The notes beneath the pieces were generated by a model. That model made no database searches and was not told the origin of the DNA. It saw only the letters and a list, made by a program, of their open reading frames with translations. Position numbers and translations under genes: made by a program. A DNA stretch of 14,542 nt from Candidatus Zixiibacteriota bacterium. GTDB lineage: Bacteria > Zixibacteria > MSB-5A5 > WJJR01. The stretch lies in the NCBI GenBank assembly GCA_014729565.1, contig WJJR01000252.1, positions 1 to 14,542 on the forward strand, read 5' to 3'. This document shows positions 1 through 8,400 of the stretch, one piece after another (the first letter of the stretch is position 1; every line of letters starts with the position of its first letter).

Positions 1-18
1 AAAAGCCCGTATGTACGT

Positions 19-72
19 CGCGTAGGTGCGGCTCTTAGCCGCACCGGTCCGGCTAAGAGCCGGACCTACGCG
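19..72. repeat. Composite palindromic repeat made of two opposed hairpins
   Basis: The 54-base element is an inverted repeat centred between 45 and 46, with arms CGCGTAGG (19-26) and CCTACGCG (65-72). Each half is itself a hairpin of 9 bp with a 3-base loop: GGTGCGGCT-CTT-AGCCGCACC at 25-45 and GGTCCGGCT-AAG-AGCCGGACC at 46-66. The second is the reverse complement of the first except for one base pair, where G:C is exchanged for C:G on both sides, so the stem is kept. A related single-hairpin copy lies at 4992-5024. The surrounding 1-18 and 73-260 show no gene. Only a weak stem near 207-224 lies downstream of the symporter stop. It is a REP- or MITE-like dispersed element by form; I do not recognise a named family. 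Confidence 0.85.
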
Positions 73-260
73 AGGTTACGATTCTCTGCTTCGGTTACAC
101 CATGTGGTCCAGCATCAATGCACCACTCTTTCAACACGCCCTTCTACTGTGGGAATCGTGAGACTTGAATCAGGATCCAGCATAATGCGACACCACACTG
201 TGAACGGGGACTGTCTGACAGCCCTGCGAGCCCGCCACGGAACAGCCCATCGAAATTGGT

Positions 261-1691
261 TTAGATATCCTGGTCGCTGGTGTCGACTTTCGTGCTGCGC
301 CAACCGCCCGCCGCTTTGACGTAGAACTCGCCTTTGCTCAGGCGTGTGAGGTATTCCTTCGTCGCGCGCGCAACACGCGGTGACAGTGCCAACGTCCCCA
401 GCAGATTGGGGACGGCCATCAGGGCCAGCATCGTGTCGGAGAAATCGATCACCGGTCCCAGACTCCAAATGGCGCCCATGAAGACACAGATCACGAAGAT
501 TGCTTTATAGGGGAGAACGGCTTTCTCGCCGAAGAGGTACTCGGTGCATTTCTCACCGTAGTAACTCCAACTGATCGCTGTGGAGAACGCAAACAGGAAG
601 ACGGCGGTCGCGACAAACAGCCGTCCAAATCCCTTCATGCCCGAATCGAACGCGGCCACCGTCAAGCGAATGCCGGTCACCTCGCCACCGGTGACGGCGG
701 GATCTTTCCATAATCCGGAAAGCAAAATCACAACCGCGGTCATGGTGCAGATCAAAATGGTATCAATAAACGGCCCCAGCATTGCGACGACACCTTCGCG
801 GATCGGCTCGTCGGTCTTCGCAGCCGAATGTGCAATCGGAGCCGACCCCAATCCCGCTTCATTTGAGAACACCGCACGCCGGACACCGCCCACGAGCACT
901 TCACGAAATGCCACCCCCGCAAATCCGCCGACCGCCGCCGTGCCGGTGAAGGCATCATGCACAATCCGCCAGAGCATGTCGGGGACTTCCCCGAGGTTCA
1001 TCAGAATGATGGCAGTGGCGCCGAGAACATACACAATCGCCATGAACGGAACGAGCTTGCTGGCGACTGCCCCGATACGCCTGATGCCGCCGATAATGAC
1101 CGTGGCAACGCCGATCGCAAACACAATCCCCGTCAACCAGACCGGCACTCCATACTCTTCGAAGAGAATGGCCGCTGTCTGATTGGATTGGAACATGTTA
1201 CCGCCACCGAACGAAGCTATCGCGCCGAGCAGAGCGAATGCGGCGGCCACAATCTTCCATTTGTTGCCCAACCCCAGACGGATGAAATACATCGGGCCAC
1301 CCGACGTCACGCCGCGCTCATCCACCTTGCGGTACATCACCGCCAGCGTGCAGGTGGTAAACTTGGTGGCCATGCCGAAGAACCCGGCGACCCACATCCA
1401 GAAGACCGCGCCCGGACCGCCCATCGTCACCGCGACGGCCACGCCCGCGATATTGCCCAGCCCGACAGTCGCCGAGAGGGCCGCGCTCAGCGCCTGGAGA
1501 TGGGAAATCTGGCCTTTGTGTTTGGGATCATCGAACTTACCGGCGATGACCTTGATTGCATGGACGAAGGTGCGCAACTGCACACCATACATGCGAAACG
1601 TGAAGAAAATCCCCGCGCCGATGAGCAGGATGACAAGAGGCAACCCCCACGCATACCCTGCAGCAAGACTCAGTATTTCAGCCACTGACAT
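261..1691 (-). CDS. AGCS family sodium:alanine/glycine symporter
   Basis: An inner-membrane symporter that imports alanine or glycine with sodium. The 476-residue length is usual for the AGCS (sodium:alanine symporter, TC 2.A.25) family. The sequence is strongly hydrophobic from the first helix (about residues 10-32) to about residue 440. The family landmarks are GLGNIAG at 77-83 and GGPGAVFWMWVAGFFG at 91-106, which matches the AGCS signature. Further on there is SNEAGLGSAPIAHSAA, another highly conserved AGCS stretch. The C-terminus is a short polar cytoplasmic tail. The ATG at 1691 is chosen because an in-frame TAA lies three codons upstream (1700-1698). No Shine-Dalgarno sequence precedes it, which is odd beside the strong ones of the neighbouring genes. 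The upstream 300 bases contain several hairpins. Substrate choice (alanine, glycine or another small amino acid) cannot be read from the sequence. Confidence 0.95.
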   Translation of the reverse strand: MSVAEILSLAAGYAWGLPLVILLIGAGIFFTFRMYGVQLRTFVHAIKVIAGKFDDPKHKGQISHLQALSAALSATVGLGNIAGVAVAVTMGGPGAVFWMWVAGFFGMATKFTTCTLAVMYRKVDERGVTSGGPMYFIRLGLGNKWKIVAAAFALLGAIASFGGGNMFQSNQTAAILFEEYGVPVWLTGIVFAIGVATVIIGGIRRIGAVASKLVPFMAIVYVLGATAIILMNLGEVPDMLWRIVHDAFTGTAAVGGFAGVAFREVLVGGVRRAVFSNEAGLGSAPIAHSAAKTDEPIREGVVAMLGPFIDTILICTMTAVVILLSGLWKDPAVTGGEVTGIRLTVAAFDSGMKGFGRLFVATAVFLFAFSTAISWSYYGEKCTEYLFGEKAVLPYKAIFVICVFMGAIWSLGPVIDFSDTMLALMAVPNLLGTLALSPRVARATKEYLTRLSKGEFYVKAAGGWRSTKVDTSDQDI

Positions 1692-1708
1692 GAAGGATTA
1701 CGCACAGA

Positions 1709-1836
1709 ACGGCAGTGAGGATGCCGTCATCCATCGGGTGATCATTGGTTGTCGCGTATGGAGTGTCTCAACCGTTGCACGGCTGAGGCTCCGTTGGAGC
1801 ATCGCATTCACGGCGCCCAGTGTACCCCCGAAGGGG
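1709..1836 (-). promoter_or_regulatory. Hairpin-rich leader of the symporter gene
   Basis: Read on the minus strand towards the symporter start, four small hairpins follow one another. The first is CCCC-TTCG-GGGG (1836-1825), a stable UUCG tetraloop. The second is GCTCC-AAC-GGAGC (1800-1788). Directly abutting it is a 9-bp stem with one G-U pair and a GCA loop (1787-1767). The last is near the start codon and can form in two mutually exclusive ways: GGATG with CATCC (1732-1719), or ACGGCA with TGCCGT (1727-1709). That arrangement, plus the missing Shine-Dalgarno, suggests a cis-regulatory RNA. I do not see the conserved bases of the glycine riboswitch, which often precedes this gene family. 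Function is inference only. Confidence 0.35.
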
Positions 1837-1906
1837 AGAAAATACAACGGGTTTTTGGGGTGAGTGCGGCCATCGGTTCACAGACACGCTGCCCCGAAGA
1901 CGCCAA

Positions 1907-1950
1907 TCCCCGATCAATACCGACCGGGTACAGGTCGGCACGATCGGGGA
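1907..1950. other. Two-tier hairpin between lipoprotein and symporter genes
   Basis: An outer 9-bp stem, TCCCCGATC (1907-1915) with GATCGGGGA (1942-1950), encloses a small internal loop and an inner 6-bp stem, CCGACC (1920-1925) with GGTCGG (1933-1938). It starts about 40 bases after the lipoprotein stop codon on the minus strand. Neither side carries a T-tract, so it is not a textbook intrinsic terminator. It may protect the 3' end of the lipoprotein mRNA, or form part of the long leader of the downstream symporter. Confidence 0.5.
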
Positions 1951-1991
1951 CAGCAAGCGGTATCAGATGCTGTGCCAGGATCCGTGAGGCA

Positions 1992-2468
1992 TTACTTCAT
2001 TCCGCCCGGAATGTGGTTCACGTCAAACTGCGTTGGCACAGGCAGAGCCAGCGTGACGCACTGTCCCAACGTCGGTCCGCAGACCGTCATGCTGGCATTG
2101 GCGGGTGTGCAGCGGTCGCGCGTTGCGGTGTAGACGTAAGCGTTGCCCGTCGAGGGAAAGGACAGCCGGCCACGTGTTTCCATGACGCATCCGTTGCCGT
2201 TCGTGTGTTCGTAATAGACGGTGTGGATGACCTCGTTCATATCCTCGCAGTCAACGATGAATGGGAGTGCGGTGTCGTCCATGAAAATGTTGTTCGGCAC
2301 AACCTTGCATTGTGCGATCACCTCCGGTGACTTAATGATCACCGGCTCGCGATTGAGGTTGTCTGCCGGACCGTTGATGTTCCCGGATCCATTCGGGGAA
2401 CACGAGGTGAAAATCGCGATGGCGGTGACGATTGATAGACTGGCGGTGATTCGTCGCATGAGATGCAT
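1992..2468 (-). CDS. Small cysteine-rich lipoprotein of unknown function
   Basis: A 158-residue protein that I do not recognise. The N-terminus is a lipoprotein signal: MHLMRR, a hydrophobic stretch to residue 20, then FTSC with the lipidated cysteine at 23. SPNGSGN follows as a flexible tether, so the protein should be anchored to the outer or inner membrane facing the periplasm or surface. The mature part of about 135 residues carries six further cysteines (54, 74, 94, 120, 130, 137). The even number suggests up to three disulfide bonds in an oxidising compartment. The rest looks beta-rich, with many V, T and Y residues and no catalytic motif. The start is fixed by AGGAGG at 2480-2475, six bases before the ATG. 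The second ATG (2459) would be too far away. A gap of 300 bases separates it from the downstream symporter, so co-transcription is uncertain. Confidence 0.8.
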   Translation of the reverse strand: MHLMRRITASLSIVTAIAIFTSCSPNGSGNINGPADNLNREPVIIKSPEVIAQCKVVPNNIFMDDTALPFIVDCEDMNEVIHTVYYEHTNGNGCVMETRGRLSFPSTGNAYVYTATRDRCTPANASMTVCGPTLGQCVTLALPVPTQFDVNHIPGGMK

Positions 2469-2745
2469 TCGGACCCTCCTCGGAGATGTGTGCTGCGACG
2501 CACGGGGGTGAACATTTCATTTTCTGGGAAGTGGGGTAGCACTTCCAATTAGCGGCTACGAAATCAGATGGATCTAAGTTTCAGGAGAAAACGTCAGAAA
2601 TACGTTCGTTTCACCAACTAGCGCAGAAATAACATCGATGTAACCGACACCAACCACATACACCGACACCGGCCTCGCCTTACCGAACTAATGCCGCGGC
2701 GAGCGTCTATTGTCGGCAGCCGACTTTTTACGATGGACTTCGGCG
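2469..2745. other. Intergenic stretch, small hairpins only
   Basis: There is no credible gene between the S9 peptidase stop and the lipoprotein start. A 7-bp hairpin, GGAAGTG with CACTTCC (2527-2546), would sit in the lipoprotein leader. GTCGG-CAG-CCGAC followed by TTTTT (2712-2729) looks like an intrinsic terminator for plus-strand transcription. It lacks a T-tract in the minus direction, where the peptidase gene ends, so it would stop antisense reading rather than the peptidase message. I could not pick a convincing promoter for the lipoprotein gene. Confidence 0.4.
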
Positions 2746-4794
2746 CTACCGCTTCATGTACTTGTCGAACCAGTTGATGATGAACTCCAGCCGGGCGATC
2801 CGCCGGTCGGGACGCCCATTGCGCGACAACCCGTGCGGTTCCTCGGGGAAGCGCACCAATTCGGTGGTACGCCGGAGATACTTCAAGCGGGTGTACAATT
2901 GTTCACCCTGCTCAATGGCGCAGCGCAGATCGTTCTCACTATGGATAATAAGTAACGGTGTCCGAATGTTGTTAGCGTAGGTCAAGGGCGACATCCGTTC
3001 GTATCCTTCCGGATTCTCCCAGTACTGGCCGCCGAACTCATGACGCCACAGCCACCCGAGATCGGATGATCCGAAGAATGTCTTCAGCTCGACGACCGAG
3101 CGTTGTGTGACGGCGGCTTTGAATCGATGTGTGTGGCCGACAACCCAGTTGGTCATGTATCCGCCGTACGATCCCCCCGTGATTCCCATCTTCTTCTTAT
3201 TGATGTACGGTTGCTTCTCCAGCCAGTCGGCGGCGGCCATGACGTCCTCGTAGTCGACTGTGCCCCACCCATTGACGATCGCTTCGGTGAAGGCGCGGCC
3301 ACGGCCCTGGGATCCGCGCGGATTGGTGTACATGACCACGTAACCGTTCGCGGCAAAGGCCTGCATCTCGTGGAAGAAGGTGTAGCCGTACTGCGTGCGC
3401 GGGCCGCCGTGGACCTCAATAATCGACGGATACTTGCGGCCGCGCTTGAAGTTCGGTGGCTTAAGCACCCAGCCCTGGATCTTCGTATCGTTCGTGGATC
3501 GGAACGAGACTTCCTGTGGTTTGGCGATCAGTACCTCTTTCAACCAGTCGCCGTTGATTTTGGTGAGGGTGCGCGGACGCGGTGTCTTCTTGTCGAGATC
3601 GACAATGCCGATTTCGGCGGGAGCGGTATCGTCGCCGATCAACAGCGCCGCACGTTTCCCGCGCCGCCCGAAACTGATTCCCTGAACATGATATTTGCCG
3701 CCGAACAGCGGCGTCGGGATACCCCCGCGCCGAGGCATGGTGAATGGCAATGTCGCACCGGTATCCGTACCGAGAATGGTCAACGTCCGCCCATTGCGCG
3801 ACCATTGCGGAGCAATCATGCCGAACCCTTCACCGGTATCGGAGATCGTGTCGTCGACGGGTTGACGATCGAACTTGGGCGTGAGATTCTTCGCGGCGGG
3901 ACGGCCCTTTGATCCAACCACCCATGTATGCATCGGCACCACACCAAATGGCGAGTCGGGCTCGTCGTGGCCCAGATACGCAATCAGCTTGCCGTCGGGT
4001 GAAAACGACGGATGCTCGACCGGGCCTTCGGGTGTGGGAATGAGACGCGTTTTCCCACCACGGATCGGTACCGTGTACAACTCCATCCGATTCGGATCGC
4101 GGTCGGGATCCGGACGGCGATTGGTGACATACGCAACGGTCTTCCCATCAGGCGATATCGCGGGTGACATCTCCTCGAAACGCCCTTTGGTGAGCTGTGT
4201 GCCCTCACCCGTTTCAACATCGAACGCCCAGATGTGAAATTCGTCTTTCGGCAGAAAGCCCGCGCCATCGAGACGGTAGAACAGACGGGTGATGTGCCGA
4301 TACACCGGGGTCTCGCGCTTCGGCTTCTTGCCATCGTCGGACTTCTTCTTCTCCTCGTAGCCCTTTTCTGTCATCCCCGGCGGGTCATTCTCCCGGTACA
4401 TGCAGACGATGGTTTTCGAATCGGGCGTGAAGACCAGATCTGCAAACGCTCCGTCTTTCTCCACTAATGGCTTTGCTTCGCCCCCATCGGTAGGCAACAG
4501 GTGGATGCCGGGATGATCACCACGTTTGGAGACAAACGCGATGTACCGGCCGTCGGGCGAGAACGCCGGGCTCGAATCGCCGCGATCCCCGAAGGTCAAT
4601 TGGCGTACATCGCTGCCGTCAACACGACACCGCCACAGATGTGAATTGTACTTCTTCTTGTCGTCCGCGGCAGTCTCGACCACAAAACAGATCGTCTCCT
4701 CGTCAGGGGAGAGCACGGGAGAGCGGACAAATTTGATCCGAGCAATATCATCAAAACTGACGGGACGCTTCCTGGTGGTTCGTTTGGCCGGCAC
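2746..4794 (-). CDS. S9 family peptidase, acylaminoacyl-peptidase-like, cytoplasmic
   Basis: A serine peptidase of the prolyl oligopeptidase clan that cleaves short peptides admitted through a beta-propeller lid. Residues about 15-400 are propeller with repeated SPDGRYIAFVS / SPDGKTVAYVT blades (WD40-like PD40 repeats). Residues about 430-682 form the alpha/beta hydrolase. HGGP is followed by the nucleophile motif GGSYGGY with Ser542, then Asp622 in SENDLR and His654 in EEPHG. The spacing is normal for the family, and 682 residues is a typical length. No signal peptide is present (MPAKRTTRKRP is basic and polar), so it should be cytoplasmic. The start is a GTG at 4794, fixed by AGGAGG at 4805-4800 with a five-base spacer. 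It is not close to the tandem S9 pair at 8959-12812: it has a longer propeller and a different serine-region sequence. Dipeptidyl versus acylaminoacyl activity cannot be decided from the sequence. Confidence 0.95.
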   Translation of the reverse strand: MPAKRTTRKRPVSFDDIARIKFVRSPVLSPDEETICFVVETAADDKKKYNSHLWRCRVDGSDVRQLTFGDRGDSSPAFSPDGRYIAFVSKRGDHPGIHLLPTDGGEAKPLVEKDGAFADLVFTPDSKTIVCMYRENDPPGMTEKGYEEKKKSDDGKKPKRETPVYRHITRLFYRLDGAGFLPKDEFHIWAFDVETGEGTQLTKGRFEEMSPAISPDGKTVAYVTNRRPDPDRDPNRMELYTVPIRGGKTRLIPTPEGPVEHPSFSPDGKLIAYLGHDEPDSPFGVVPMHTWVVGSKGRPAAKNLTPKFDRQPVDDTISDTGEGFGMIAPQWSRNGRTLTILGTDTGATLPFTMPRRGGIPTPLFGGKYHVQGISFGRRGKRAALLIGDDTAPAEIGIVDLDKKTPRPRTLTKINGDWLKEVLIAKPQEVSFRSTNDTKIQGWVLKPPNFKRGRKYPSIIEVHGGPRTQYGYTFFHEMQAFAANGYVVMYTNPRGSQGRGRAFTEAIVNGWGTVDYEDVMAAADWLEKQPYINKKKMGITGGSYGGYMTNWVVGHTHRFKAAVTQRSVVELKTFFGSSDLGWLWRHEFGGQYWENPEGYERMSPLTYANNIRTPLLIIHSENDLRCAIEQGEQLYTRLKYLRRTTELVRFPEEPHGLSRNGRPDRRIARLEFIINWFDKYMKR

Positions 4795-4991
4795 GTTCTC
4801 CTCCTATGGAATCGAAATCACTGGAACCTCGGCATTGGGGCTGAGGTGCAACCTCAAACCAGTCGGGGAACATAAGGACCAGTTGCGGTGCACAGAAGGG
4901 AAAAGGGTTCGCGCAAGGGCAATCCGCTGACACGGAATGCATCAGCGTGCCTCCGCCCCCTGGCTGTGTTGAAGTACTCGTACATCCACCG

Positions 4992-5024
4992 CCTAGGTGC
5001 GGCTCTTAGCCGCACCTACGCGAG
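4992..5024. repeat. Second copy of the palindromic repeat, single-hairpin form
   Basis: The core TAGGTGCGGCT-CTT-AGCCGCACCTA (4994-5018) is an 11-bp perfect hairpin. The 23 bases 4994-5016 are identical to 23-45 of the first repeat, and the right flank CCTACGCGAG (5015-5024) is identical to 65-74 there. The first copy therefore equals this one with an extra opposed hairpin inserted between the shared left and right parts. It lies between two divergent peptidase genes, about 200 bases upstream of the S9 start. Confidence 0.85.
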
Positions 5025-5155
5025 CATATCTACGTGAGAACGCTGTATCTCCGGCCCAGACGCCAGGTGGGTGGCATAACTCTATGCCTGTCAATTCATT
5101 ATCGCGCTGCCACTGGTGGGGGGAGGCGACTCAGCTAAATCGGAGCAGGGAACTC

Positions 5156-5184
5156 TTGGGAAAGAACGACAGGTTATATATATT
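5156..5184 (+). promoter_or_regulatory. Candidate sigma-70-type promoter for the S8 peptidase gene
   Basis: TTGGGA (5156-5161) and TATATT (5179-5184) are separated by 17 bases, inside a conspicuously AT-rich patch (GTTATATATATTGATTGA) in otherwise GC-rich DNA. Transcription would start near 5190, leaving a leader of about 250 bases before the S8 ATG. An overlapping TATATA makes the exact -10 uncertain. Confidence 0.45.
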
Positions 5185-5444
5185 GATTGACTCGCCCCAT
5201 GAGGGGGTGCAGCAGACACTGATTGGCAAGGACACCAGACGGGGCAGACAGGCACCCTCACGAATCACTCCCACCGAGTGCCGCATCGAATCCAATATGA
5301 CGATATGAGAACGGTAGGGCGCGTGGCAGCGTTCCAGCACAACCCGGACCCGTCCACACGCCGAAACGTCAATTGAAGAAGCACGAATGCATGGCAGCTG
5401 CCGGCATCCGTCGGTTGCTGTACTGCCAGCGGGGTAAATGACTC

Positions 5445-8400
5445 ATGCAGAGACTTAGCATCACGTTGTCCGCGGTCGTTCTCATTCTATGCGGCATGGT
5501 CCTGTCGGTGACGGACTGTGCCCACGCCGGACGCATCGAACCCAACTTCGAACAGCTTTTGCAGACCGCCGGTCCGGACGAGATGATTCCGGTCATGATC
5601 CGTCCGGTCGGAACGGTAACCGGTCACTCACTGAAAAAGCAGTTGGCGACGGCCTACAAGACTCGCGGCGAGCGCCACCGGGCCGCGATCACAACGTTGA
5701 AAACCACCGCCGATGCTACCCAGCCGGCGATTCGGCGCGCCCTCGCGTCCAAGCAGTATGAAGGTCGCGTGAACGATGTCCGCAGCTTCTGGATCGATAA
5801 TGTGATCACGGCCAACATGACGCCGTCGGCGATTGCCGAAATCGCCAGCCGCGCCGACGTCGATGAGGTTGTGTATATGCCCAGGGTCGAATTCTATCGC
5901 TCCATGGATGATTATGTCGACGGGTCGCCCGCCCCCGCGGGAACCGAGGCGTTTGACGCCGTTCCGGGAATCCGCGCCGTCCGGGCCGACTCGGTGTGGG
6001 CGATGGGCTATACCGGCAAGGGACGTCTCGTCGCCAGTATCGATACGGGCGTGGATGGTCTGCACAACTTCCTGAAGGATAAGTGGCGCGGGAACAACGG
6101 CTATTCACCGCAGGAAAGCTGGTTCCACCCGTTAGACAATTCCACTGTACCGCGGACTTTCCCAGGCGAGAGCGATCAACATGGCACATTCGTAATGGGG
6201 ATCATGGTCGCAATTCAGGATTCGATGTTGCGCGATGATCCCGATCTGGACACGGTCGGTGTCGCCATCGAATCTCAGTGGATTACCGCCGGTGTGATCG
6301 ATGTGACCGGCGCCAATATCCTGGAGTCTATGCAGTGGTGCGCCGATCCCGATGGCGATCCCAACACGGAGCTGGATGTGCCTGATGTTGTGAACAACTC
6401 ATGGGGGGCGCCAGTGATTCATCCGATAACGGGCGTGCGAGTACCATATCCGTGCACCGATGTCTTCTGGAACGGAATCGACAACGTGGAGGCCGCCGGG
6501 GCTGTGATGCTCTTCGCGGCGGGTAACGAAGGCGTCTGGGGAGAGCGGACAACGCGCGATCCCGGCAATCGGGCTATAACCGACTTAAACGCATTTTGTG
6601 TTGGAATGATAGATCCTCACGATTCTGAGTTTCCCGCCCATCCTCTCTCATCGCAAGGGCCATCGGAATGTGACGGTGTATCGATCAAACCTGAAGTGGT
6701 GGCTCCTGGTGTAGCAATCCAAACAACGGCGCCAAACGGGTTTATGAAACAGGACGCACTGGGCACCTCCTTTGCCGTCCCGTATGTCTCCGGTGGTGTC
6801 GCGTTGATGCGTGAATACAATCCCAATGCCACGGTGGACCAAATCAAACAGGCGTTGATCGATGGCGCCACTGATCTGGGTGAGCCCGGCCCCGATAATC
6901 TCTACGGACATGGGTTGATCAACCTCAAACGCTCCATCGAGCTGTTGCCTCCGAATGATCAGCCCACACTGTATATCAAGCGGGATCAGTACCTGCGTCC
7001 GGGACCCGGTGAATCGACCGAGATGGTGATCACGCTGCGGTCGGCCGGGACGGAAGTGGACGATGTCATGGTCACTGTCGTCTCCGAAGATCCCCGCCTG
7101 GTCGTGGTCGACGGCATTGCACCATTCGGTGATTTTGTGTCCTTTGGTGATACCGCCAGCAACGCCGCATCGCCGTTTGAATTCGAAGTGAGTGAGACGG
7201 CGCTTGAGGGCGAGCGATTGAATCTGCGCTTCGAGATGACCGGATCGGGCGGCTATTCGCGGACTACACACGGCGCCATTCAGGTCGGCCCCACCCGGAC
7301 GGACGATGTCTACACCCACGTCGGCGGCAACTTTGTCCTGAGTATCGCCTCGATGGGAATGTTCGGTATGCATCCGCAGAGTATCGCCCCGCGCTTTGGA
7401 GGGCTCGGGTATTCGTATCGCGGCGATACCGAGCAGAGCATGTTTGAAGGTGCATTTCTCGTCGGGATCGGACCCGACCAGGTGTCGGACAACGCGCGCG
7501 ACGAGGGCTCATTCCCGGACTTCGATTTTCAAGTCGATCCGGGCGGCCAGTTGGAAATTACAACGGCCGGCTCCAGGTACGTCGAAGAGACACGCTCCGC
7601 ATTCTCCGATGCGATCGCCGAGAATCCGATCGGTCTGTTCATCGTTCAGCGGACCTTCGTCAGCGATAATCCGGATGACGACGATTACCTCACGGTGGAG
7701 TATACCATTTACAACCGGTCGGGCGCCCCGATCGAGGATCTGCATGCCGGGTTGTATTTCGATTGGGACTTCCCTTGGTTAAACGGTGGTAATGATGGGG
7801 GTGGCTACGACCTGTTTAATGGTGTCGGGTGGATGGTCGGTAGCGGCGGATCACGGTATCGCGGCATTGCCGTACTCACGCCGCCCGGAGCGACCTCCTA
7901 CCGGCATTTCCTGAACGACCCGGAAATCTATAGTCAGTTGATCGGTGATACGACGCGTTGGAATGGATTTACCAAAGAAGAAAAGTGGGACGCGATGACC
8001 GGCGGCTTCACGCAAACCGAACCGCCGTCGCCGCAGGACGGTTCCCATCTGATTGCCACGGGGCCGTTTAATATCGCGGTCAATGATTCGATTCAGGTCG
8101 CGTTTGCCATTATCGGGGCGAACTCCGAAGAGGACTTGCTGACATTCGCCGGACGGGCGCGGTTACAGTATGCCACCGGCACCGTCTCGGTGACACCCGG
8201 GTCGTTGAATTTCACCGCTCTTCTCAACGGGAATGACCCGGATCCGAAAACACTGACCATTAGCAACCTGACGGCGACGCAGGTGACGTTTGATGTCACT
8301 CATACGCCGGAGTGGGCGCTTGTCTCTCCGTTGACCGGGTCGATCCTCAATGGATCAAATACGCAACTCACCGTTGCTCCGGATACGGATACGCTGGGAG

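Larger units (their letters stand above)
4795..5444. other. 650-base divergent intergenic region
   Basis: This region separates the minus-strand S9 gene from the plus-strand S8 gene. It contains a short inverted repeat, TGAGGT-GCA-ACCTCA (4842-4856), in the S9 leader. It also has a hairpin repeat copy at 4992-5024 and a promoter candidate at 5156-5184. The predicted S8 leader holds a few weak stems, such as CACTC/GAGTG at 5266-5280 and the palindrome GGCAGCTGCC at 5393-5402. Open frames here lack ribosome sites and resemble nothing; one of them begins inside the repeat. I see no gene. Confidence 0.6.

Noticed and set aside
26..319. Open frame starting in the first repeat (peptide MRLLAAP...)
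   Set aside because: Its first codons are simply the repeat hairpin read from a GTG. The same MRLLAAP start recurs at 4997 from the second repeat copy, and neither has a ribosome site or family resemblance.
1692..1906. Glycine riboswitch upstream of the AGCS gene
   Set aside because: Such riboswitches often precede this family, but I could not find the conserved aptamer bases; only generic hairpins are seen. A covariance-model scan would settle it.
2712..2729. Terminator for the minus-strand S9 peptidase gene
   Set aside because: The T-run lies on the plus-strand side of the hairpin, so it does not fit termination of the minus-strand gene; it is reported only as an intergenic hairpin.
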